From Thermoflexus sp. (GTDB taxonomy: Bacteria > Chloroflexota > Anaerolineae > Thermoflexales > Thermoflexaceae): a stretch of 64,000 bases of DNA. The position numbers and the translations under genes were made by a program. Positions 58,508 to 64,000 of the stretch are shown here, in pieces (positions within the stretch are counted from its first letter, which is position 1; each line of letters begins with the position of its first letter). The notes beneath the pieces are model-generated. The model had not been told where the DNA came from. It searched no databases and saw nothing but the letters and a program-made list of their open reading frames with translations. The stretch lies in contig NZ_DAOUCJ010000050.1 in NCBI RefSeq assembly GCF_034432235.1, positions 1 to 64,000 on the forward strand, written 5' to 3'.

Positions 58508-59767
58508 TCACACGCGGTGGACGGTGATCCGGCGGAGCGCTTCCAGGAACCGATCGATCTCCTCCAGTGTGTTGTAATGCAGTGCGCCCACGCGCACCAG
58601 CCCCCCCTGCCCTTCCACGCCGAGGCGCTCGGTCACGCCCAGGGCGTAGAAATTCCCGTCCCATACATAGACTCCCTCTCGCCCCAGCGCCTCCGCGATC
58701 TCCCGGGGATGCCGATTCCGGATCCGGAAAGAGACGGTCGGCACCCGCTCCGCCCAGCGCGCCATCGTGCGGATGCCGTAGACCGTGAGGCCGGGGATCT
58801 CCTCCAGTCCTTCCAGCAGCCGCGCGCACAGCGCTTGCTCGTGCTCCCGGATCTTTCCCATCGCCGCGCGGATCGCCGCCCGCCGGGAGGGGTCCGCTGG
58901 GCTTCCGAAGCGCCGGCCGATGTCCGCCAGGTATTCGATCGCGGCGATCAGCCCGGCCAGCCCCTCGTGGTTCTGCGTCCCCGTCTCAAAGGCCTCGGGC
59001 GGGTGATCCGGTGCCGGGCGCACTTTATAGGGGCGGAGCGCCATCAGCCGATCCTTTCGGCCATACAGGACCCCCACATGGGGCCCGAAGAACTTGTAGG
59101 CGGAGCAGACCAGGAAATCGCAGCCCAGCTCCTGCACATCGATGAAGAGGTGCGGCGCCGCGTGGACGGCGTCCACGTAGACCCAGGCGCCGACCGCGTG
59201 AGCCATCTCAACGATGCGGCGCACCGGGTTCACCGTTCCCAGAGCGTTGGAAGCATAGCCCACGGCCACCAGACGGGTGCGCTCGGAGAGCGCCCGGGCC
59301 AGCCCCTCCAGGTCCAGCGTGCCATCCTCCGGGTGGAAATCCACCCAGCGGATGATGGCTCCTTGTTCCTCCAGGGCCAGCCAGGGCGCGACGTTGGCGT
59401 CGTGATCCAGCCGGGTGACCACGATCTCATCCCCGGGGCGCAACAGCCGGCCGATCGCCCGGCTGATCTGAAAGGTCAGCGTGGTCATATTCGGGCCGAA
59501 GAGGATCTCCTCCGACGAGGCGCCGAGGAGGTCGGCAGCAGCCTGTCGGGCCCCCGCCATCAGGGTATCGACCCGTCGGCTGGTGGGGAAGGCCCCATGG
59601 GTGTTGGCGTTCGCTTCCACCATGGCCCGGGCCATCGCCTCGATCACGCGTTGGGGCGCCTGGGAGCCTCCCGGGCCATCCAGGAACACCGGGACCTTCC
59701 CCTCGATCTCCTGCCCGAGGGCAGGGAACTCCTTCCGGATCTCCCAGACCCATTCCGCGGTGGCCAT
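58508..59767 (-). CDS. class V aminotransferase / cysteine desulfurase-like protein
   Basis: 419 residues from the ATG at 59767 (GGGAGG in front). PLP-site features: VFLDGPGGSQAPQRVIEAM, GPNMTTLTFQISRAIGRLL, VAVGYASNALGTVNPVRRIV, YVDAVHAAPHLFIDVQELGC and the Lys in CSAYKFFGPHVGVLYGR. The subgroup (cysteine desulfurase-like, SufS/CsdA relatives) lacks clear proof of desulfurase activity, and the C-terminal Cys loop typical of desulfurases is not obvious. Its substrate may be another amino acid. Confidence 0.88.
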   Translation of the reverse strand: MATAEWVWEIRKEFPALGQEIEGKVPVFLDGPGGSQAPQRVIEAMARAMVEANANTHGAFPTSRRVDTLMAGARQAAADLLGASSEEILFGPNMTTLTFQISRAIGRLLRPGDEIVVTRLDHDANVAPWLALEEQGAIIRWVDFHPEDGTLDLEGLARALSERTRLVAVGYASNALGTVNPVRRIVEMAHAVGAWVYVDAVHAAPHLFIDVQELGCDFLVCSAYKFFGPHVGVLYGRKDRLMALRPYKVRPAPDHPPEAFETGTQNHEGLAGLIAAIEYLADIGRRFGSPADPSRRAAIRAAMGKIREHEQALCARLLEGLEEIPGLTVYGIRTMARWAERVPTVSFRIRNRHPREIAEALGREGVYVWDGNFYALGVTERLGVEGQGGLVRVGALHYNTLEEIDRFLEALRRITVHRV

Positions 59768-59827
59768 CGCGGGACCTCCCATAGGGGATTGGGCTTCGGG
59801 CTTCGCAGGCGGTTGCCTTGCCGATCC

Positions 59828-61171
59828 TCAGGAGCGCGGAGGGCCTCCGTCCAGGGTCCCCTGCCGGAGGAGCCCCCGGATCAGCGGCTCCATCCGCTCG
59901 AGGACGCGAACCGGAAAAGTGAGCTGGCCCAGCCAGAGATCCGATAGGGGAACCGGACCCATGCGTGGCACATCGCCTACTCCGTAGCGGGCCAGCAGGA
60001 TCAGGTTCCAGGTTACAGCGACCAGGCTGAACATGAGGACTGGCCGCATTCCCCAGCGTGCTCGCCCGGCCTCGTAGAGTGCCGCCAGCCCGAGGGCGAA
60101 CCCGGCGAACAAACCGGTCAGCAGCCGCGGCCCGAAGGCGGCTGCTCCGGACCAGGCGCTCCACGAGCCGACAATATAGATCTGAACGATGGTTTGCGCC
60201 AGGATGAAATAAGCCCATCGGGGGCGGGCGCGCCGGAGCGGCCCGATCAGGCCCAGCAGGGCGAAGGCGGCGATGGGGGTCCAGAGGAAAAGACCCCGGT
60301 TCGTGGAGAACAGTACCTTTAGCAGATGGGGGGCGCGCCAGTCGAACGATCCCGCTCCCGCGATCCCGTAGGGATTCCCCACCACCCACTGTCCAAACAC
60401 GATCCGCCAGACAATCATCTGAGGCAGGAAGCCGATCCCTGCCCCGATCCCCAGGGCTGCCAGCCGGAGTGCCCCTTCCCGTGGCATTTGGCGAAGCCGC
60501 GCCAGATCCTCCAGCGCTGGCCACATCAGCAAGGTCACATTCTGATAGCGCACCATCGCTGCCAGCCCGCCGATCAGCCCCAGCCGCAGCCGGGTCCAAC
60601 CGGTGGGCGCGTTCGCCCGGGCCCATTCCCACAAAAGCAGGGCGTTGACGAAGAAATCCGGCGCGTGGGCCATGAAAGGATGAGCGGACATATAGAACAC
60701 CAGCGGCGAGGCCAGCCACGCGGTCAGGATCCCCCCGATGGCGCAAGCAGGGGAAGCGATCCGACGGGCCATCTGCCGGAGCAGTTCCAGGCCGATCAGG
60801 GTGTAGAGGGCGGATCCCAGGGCGGTTAGTATGAAGTAGGGCGTGCTGTATCCATCGGCCTCCCCGGGGATCCCCAGCGCCTTCCCGAGATGGATGATGA
60901 GATGAGCGGTGAAGAAGAAAGGGGACCACAGCAACGCTGGCCCGATTGGCCATTCATTGATCCGATGCCCCGTGGGCGAGATGCCGCGCTCGCTGGCGTA
61001 TCCGAAGTGAGCGAATTCCTCGCTGACATCCAGGCTGTGGCGGATCGCCGCCGCGCGCAGCCATGCGTAATACGCGACGGTATCCATGCCGTGCAGCTGC
61101 GGGCGGAAGAGAAGCAGGAGGATCCCAAGCCAGGTGCCGATGAGGAGCGCTCGATATCGGGTCTCCTTCAT
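59828..61171 (-). CDS. multi-spanning GT-C-like membrane protein
   Basis: 447 residues from the ATG at 61171, which overlaps the stop of the upstream gene. About eleven hydrophobic helices. The first loop holds GMDTVAYYAWLRAAAIRHSL, with the acidic residue typical of GT-C glycosyltransferases, and HRINEWPIGPALLWSPFFF. It probably transfers a sugar from a lipid carrier, but no named family is certain. Pair with the DUF2029-like gene in the same transcript. Confidence 0.72.
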   Translation of the reverse strand: MKETRYRALLIGTWLGILLLLFRPQLHGMDTVAYYAWLRAAAIRHSLDVSEEFAHFGYASERGISPTGHRINEWPIGPALLWSPFFFTAHLIIHLGKALGIPGEADGYSTPYFILTALGSALYTLIGLELLRQMARRIASPACAIGGILTAWLASPLVFYMSAHPFMAHAPDFFVNALLLWEWARANAPTGWTRLRLGLIGGLAAMVRYQNVTLLMWPALEDLARLRQMPREGALRLAALGIGAGIGFLPQMIVWRIVFGQWVVGNPYGIAGAGSFDWRAPHLLKVLFSTNRGLFLWTPIAAFALLGLIGPLRRARPRWAYFILAQTIVQIYIVGSWSAWSGAAAFGPRLLTGLFAGFALGLAALYEAGRARWGMRPVLMFSLVAVTWNLILLARYGVGDVPRMGPVPLSDLWLGQLTFPVRVLERMEPLIRGLLRQGTLDGGPPRS

Positions 61172-62352
61172 GCGGATGGTTTCCCCCACAACTCATAGGC
61201 CAGCAGGATCCATAGCCCCAGCGCCCCCAGCGTTCCCATGTCCAGCAGGGGTGTCCACCCGATGAAGGCATGCCAGGCTATTCCCCAGAGGGCGATGGCG
61301 CCGATGCTCATGGCCATGGCGGCATGCCAGACTCGGGAACGCTGGCCGGCCTGGCGGAGCAGGGCGCAAAGGGCCAGACTGAGCATGACGCCGTGATGAT
61401 ACCATGTCCCCGGGTTGGCCAGGAAGACGGCGGCCGTCGTCCATGCGGACCGATCCGCAAAGGGCTCCCGGGGCGTTCCGGGCCGGCCCAGTCCGGCCAG
61501 CGTCAGGAGAACGAGCGCGCCGGCCATGGCCCCACCGATCCAGCGGGCGGCGATCGGCGCATCGATCAGCGCGAATCCGTAGGGATGGCGGGTCAACCAG
61601 CGGATGGCCATGGAGGGCAGGTTCTGAGCGGGCGGATATGCGCTGCCTCCGCCGGCCATTGGCGCTTGAAGGAACCCCAGGGCGGGCGGGCCGAAGACCA
61701 TGGCGCTCGCCCCCATGGCGAGGGCGATCCCCAACGTCAGTCCCCTCAGCGCCCGCCATCGACCCTCCCAGAGCAGGAGGCCGGCCACTCCGATGGCCAG
61801 CGGCTTCAACATCAGGCTCATCCCCAGCAGGAACCCTCCCCTTCCCTCATGTCCCTGTCGGATCGCCTGGAGGGCGAGGACGGCGAGCAGGGCGACCATC
61901 GGATTGACCTGGCCGGCGTAGAGGCTGACCAGGAACGGCGGGAAGAGCCCGACGCTCATCCGGATCAGCGCTCGCCGTTGGGGACGATGGGGCTCCCCGA
62001 AGAGGCGCGCCGCGGCCTCTGCCGTCAGCAGCGCGCCCGCGGCCTGAAGGGCGATCCACAGCCCCATCCCTCGATCGGGGAATGCCAGCATGGGGAGAAC
62101 CAGCAGCGCGGTGAACGGGGGGTAGCGATAGGGCATCGTGTAGCGCTCGAACCCCAGGGCGGCGGCAGCCCGCGCGTAGTCGGCTTCGCCCCACTGGTAG
62201 ACGTTTTCCCCGTGTCGGAACCCCCAGGCTGCCATTGCATAAGGGGGGTAATCCACAGGGGAATGGCGCAGGAGGATCCACGTCACTGCCGCCATATAGG
62301 AGAGAACAAGGGCGATCTGGCTGAGAAGCTCCATGCTGTTGATGCGCTTCAT
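61168..62352 (-). CDS. DUF2029/GT87-like membrane glycosyltransferase
   Basis: 394 residues, ten or so helices. HSPVDYPPYAMAAWGFRHGE, YRYPPFTALLVLPMLAF and GQVNPMVALLAVLALQAI with LMLKPLAIGVAGLLLWEG are the recurrent blocks of the GT87 (DUF2029) family, polyprenyl-linked mannosyl- or arabinosyltransferases of the envelope. The loop Asp (PVDYPPY) is the acid expected at the active site. The stop overlaps the next ATG, indicating translational coupling. Confidence 0.8.
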   Translation of the reverse strand: MKRINSMELLSQIALVLSYMAAVTWILLRHSPVDYPPYAMAAWGFRHGENVYQWGEADYARAAAALGFERYTMPYRYPPFTALLVLPMLAFPDRGMGLWIALQAAGALLTAEAAARLFGEPHRPQRRALIRMSVGLFPPFLVSLYAGQVNPMVALLAVLALQAIRQGHEGRGGFLLGMSLMLKPLAIGVAGLLLWEGRWRALRGLTLGIALAMGASAMVFGPPALGFLQAPMAGGGSAYPPAQNLPSMAIRWLTRHPYGFALIDAPIAARWIGGAMAGALVLLTLAGLGRPGTPREPFADRSAWTTAAVFLANPGTWYHHGVMLSLALCALLRQAGQRSRVWHAAMAMSIGAIALWGIAWHAFIGWTPLLDMGTLGALGLWILLAYELWGKPSA

Positions 62353-62563
62353 TGCTGATGATTCTGCTCCCTGTAGTTCCTTCGACTATATTACAGCTCA
62401 ATCCATGGGGCTCGGCGAGCTGGCATTCGTTGAGGGAATTCCGATCATCGGTCTCAGCGAAAGGAGAATAGGTTCGGTTGCGGAAACCCCGCGCGCGTTC
62501 TATCATCTACTTCAGAGGTCGATTGCCGGCGCTTCCCCATTCACCATCACAGGAGGAAGGGGG

Positions 62564-64000
62564 ATGAAGAAATGGGTTTATCTCTTTGAAGAGGGCTATC
62601 GGGAGATCCCGGCAGAGCGCCGCCGGGATCTCCTTGGCGGCAAGGGCGCGGGGCTGGCGGAGATGGCCGGAGCGGGCCTTCCCGTTCCCCCGGGATTTAC
62701 GATCACGACCGAGGCCTGCAATGCCTACTTTGCGGCGGGCAAGCAGTTCCCCGAGGGCATGTGGGAGCAGGTCCTGGAAGCGCTCCATCGGGTGGAGGAG
62801 AAAGTCGGCCGCCGCTTCGGTGATCCCCAGAATCCCCTCCTGGTCTCGGTCCGCTCGGGCGCCAAGTTCTCCATGCCCGGGATGATGGATACCGTCCTCA
62901 ACGTCGGGTTGACCGATGAAACCGTCCACGGCCTGATCGCCCAGACCGGCGACGAGCGTTTCGCCTACGATGCTTACCGCCGGCTCATCCAGATGTTCGG
63001 GCGCATCGTTAAGGGCATCCCCGGCGAGAAATTCGAGCACATCCTGGATCGCTATAAGGCGAAGACGAAGGGCAAGCAGGACACGGATCTGACGGCGGAT
63101 ATGCTTCGGGATATCGTTGAAGACTTCAAGGCCCTTTACCGCAAGGAGCTGGAAGAGGAATTCCCTCAGGATCCCCTGGAGCAGCTTCGCCAGGCGATCC
63201 GGGCCGTGTTCGATTCCTGGTTCGGCAAGCGGGCGGTGGATTACCGCAACTTCTATAAGATCCCGCATGATCTGGGCACCGCGTGCAATGTCCAGACCAT
63301 GGTCTTCGGCAACATGGGCTTCGACTCGGCCACTGGCGTGGCCTTCACCCGAAACCCGGCCACGGGGGAGAAGGAGCTCTATGGGGAGTATCTCCCCAAT
63401 GCCCAGGGGGAGGATGTGGTGGCCGGTATCCGCACACCCCTCAAGATCACGAAGAAGGCCTCTCAGGAGTGGGCCCGGGAGCATGGGATCCCCGAGGAGG
63501 AGCGTCGTCTGCGGTATCCAAGCCTCGAGGAGCGGATGCCGGAAACCTACCGCCAGTTCCTGGAGGTGGCCGCCCTGCTGGAGCGCCACTACCGGGATGT
63601 CCAGGACCTGGAGTTCACCATCGAGCGCGGGCGGCTCTGGATGCTCCAGACCCGCACCGGCAAGCGCACCGCCAGGGCGGCCGTCAAGATCGCCGTGGAC
63701 ATGGTCCACGAGGGGCTCATCACCAAGGAAGAGGCGGTGATGCGGGTGGAGCCCGAGCAGATCAACCAGCTGCTTCTCCCGCGTTTCGATGAGAAGGCTA
63801 AGGAGCGGGCCCGCGAGAAGGGGGAGCTCTTGGCGCGGGGCCTCAATGCCTCCCCGGGCGCGGCCACTGGCCATGCGGTCTTCGATGCGGATACGGCCGA
63901 GGCCTGGGGGCGGAATGGCCGCCCGGTGATCCTGGTTCGCCCGGAGACCACGCCGGACGATGTGCACGGGATGATCGCCGCGCGTGGCATCCTCACCCAG
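62564..64000 (+). CDS. ppdK: pyruvate, phosphate dikinase (5' part, continues beyond the window)
   Basis: The frame from the ATG at 62564 (AGGAGG in front) stays open for 479 codons to the last base of the window. It starts MKKWVYLFEEG and continues with LLGGKGAGLAEMAGAGLPVP, LVSVRSGAKFSMPGMMDTVL, LGTACNVQTMVFGNMG, GVAFTRNPATGEKELYGEYL and DLEFTIERGRLWMLQTRTGK, the ATP-grasp part of PPDK. The phosphohistidine domain begins (RGLNASPGAATGHAVFDA) but its catalytic His lies just beyond the end. The enzyme interconverts pyruvate plus ATP plus phosphate with PEP, for gluconeogenesis or a PPi-linked glycolysis. Family length is about 880 residues, so roughly half is present. Confidence 0.95.
   Translation, partial: MKKWVYLFEEGYREIPAERRRDLLGGKGAGLAEMAGAGLPVPPGFTITTEACNAYFAAGKQFPEGMWEQVLEALHRVEEKVGRRFGDPQNPLLVSVRSGAKFSMPGMMDTVLNVGLTDETVHGLIAQTGDERFAYDAYRRLIQMFGRIVKGIPGEKFEHILDRYKAKTKGKQDTDLTADMLRDIVEDFKALYRKELEEEFPQDPLEQLRQAIRAVFDSWFGKRAVDYRNFYKIPHDLGTACNVQTMVFGNMGFDSATGVAFTRNPATGEKELYGEYLPNAQGEDVVAGIRTPLKITKKASQEWAREHGIPEEERRLRYPSLEERMPETYRQFLEVAALLERHYRDVQDLEFTIERGRLWMLQTRTGKRTARAAVKIAVDMVHEGLITKEEAVMRVEPEQINQLLLPRFDEKAKERAREKGELLARGLNASPGAATGHAVFDADTAEAWGRNGRPVILVRPETTPDDVHGMIAARGILTQ

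Noticed and set aside
62507..63967. A 486-codon minus-strand open frame over the start of pyruvate phosphate dikinase
   Set aside because: The plus frame has continuous family motifs and a strong ribosome-binding site; the minus frame has neither.
1..64000. CRISPR arrays, rRNA, tRNA genes and replication origin
   Set aside because: No regularly spaced repeats, no rRNA conserved blocks, no foldable tRNA and no DnaA-box cluster were seen by reading.

Overview
The window is GC-rich, densely coded DNA from what is most likely a thermophilic Chloroflexota bacterium (Anaerolineae/Thermoflexus-like). That assignment is an inference from gene content and base composition: Ala/Arg/Pro-rich proteins, strong GGAGG ribosome-binding sites, paired CUT1 sugar importers, Uma2-type nuclease, split VapBC-like and nucleotidyltransferase modules, ABC1 kinase and pyruvate phosphate dikinase. 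No rRNA, tRNA, CRISPR array or replication origin was recognised.

Layout. 1-5.6 kb: an AAA ATPase with a winged-helix N-terminus, a UbiA prenyltransferase, an alpha/beta-hydrolase lipoprotein, a Nudix hydrolase and a soluble histidine kinase. 5.6-6.3 kb: an antitoxin and a PIN toxin that seems to have lost its first catalytic strand, next to a 28-bp perfect palindrome. 6.5-14.8 kb: one minus-strand operon, livGFHM plus binding protein, glutamine synthetase-like ligase, amidohydrolase and C26 gamma-glutamyl hydrolase. It is headed by a near-consensus promoter and reads as import plus gamma-glutamylation of an amine or amide. 14.9-17.6 kb: a metal P-type ATPase (YPC instead of CPC) and a MerR regulator behind a CueR-like operator/promoter. 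17.6-24.6 kb: ParB-like protein, Mn/Fe superoxide dismutase, a small protein/nucleotidyltransferase pair, transaldolase, cupin, enoyl-CoA hydratase and DUF362 protein.

24.7-27.6 kb: a glucose/GlcNAc-type PTS split into IIC, IIB and IIA, with a TIM-barrel partner. 27.7-28.3 kb: a transposase relic. 28.3-39.2 kb: an eleven-gene minus-strand operon running IclR, RraA-like aldolase, Tat/lipoprotein binding protein, two permeases, two different ATPases, M24 peptidase, KDPG aldolase, KDG kinase and SDR. It has its own promoter and IclR-type palindrome and looks like uronate/2-keto-3-deoxygluconate uptake and breakdown. The two ATPases carry complementary defects, which predicts an asymmetric heterodimer. 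40.2-46.7 kb: a LacI-controlled glycoside cluster (LacI, (alpha/alpha)6 glycosidase/phosphorylase, binding protein, two permeases, no ATPase) with two LacI-type operators. 46.8-51.7 kb: a frameshifted nucleotidyltransferase, an MFS transporter, a GH31 glucosidase, a hairpin-rich repeat block and a class II aldolase.

51.7-54.9 kb is a patch of recombination genes and relics: an IS607-like protein without its catalytic serine, a XerC/D-like tyrosine recombinase and several truncated small genes. 54.9-64 kb returns to housekeeping-like genes: ABC1/UbiB kinase, RlmI-type rRNA methyltransferase, Uma2 endonuclease, class V aminotransferase, two multi-spanning GT-C-like proteins, and the 5' part of pyruvate phosphate dikinase, which runs off the window.
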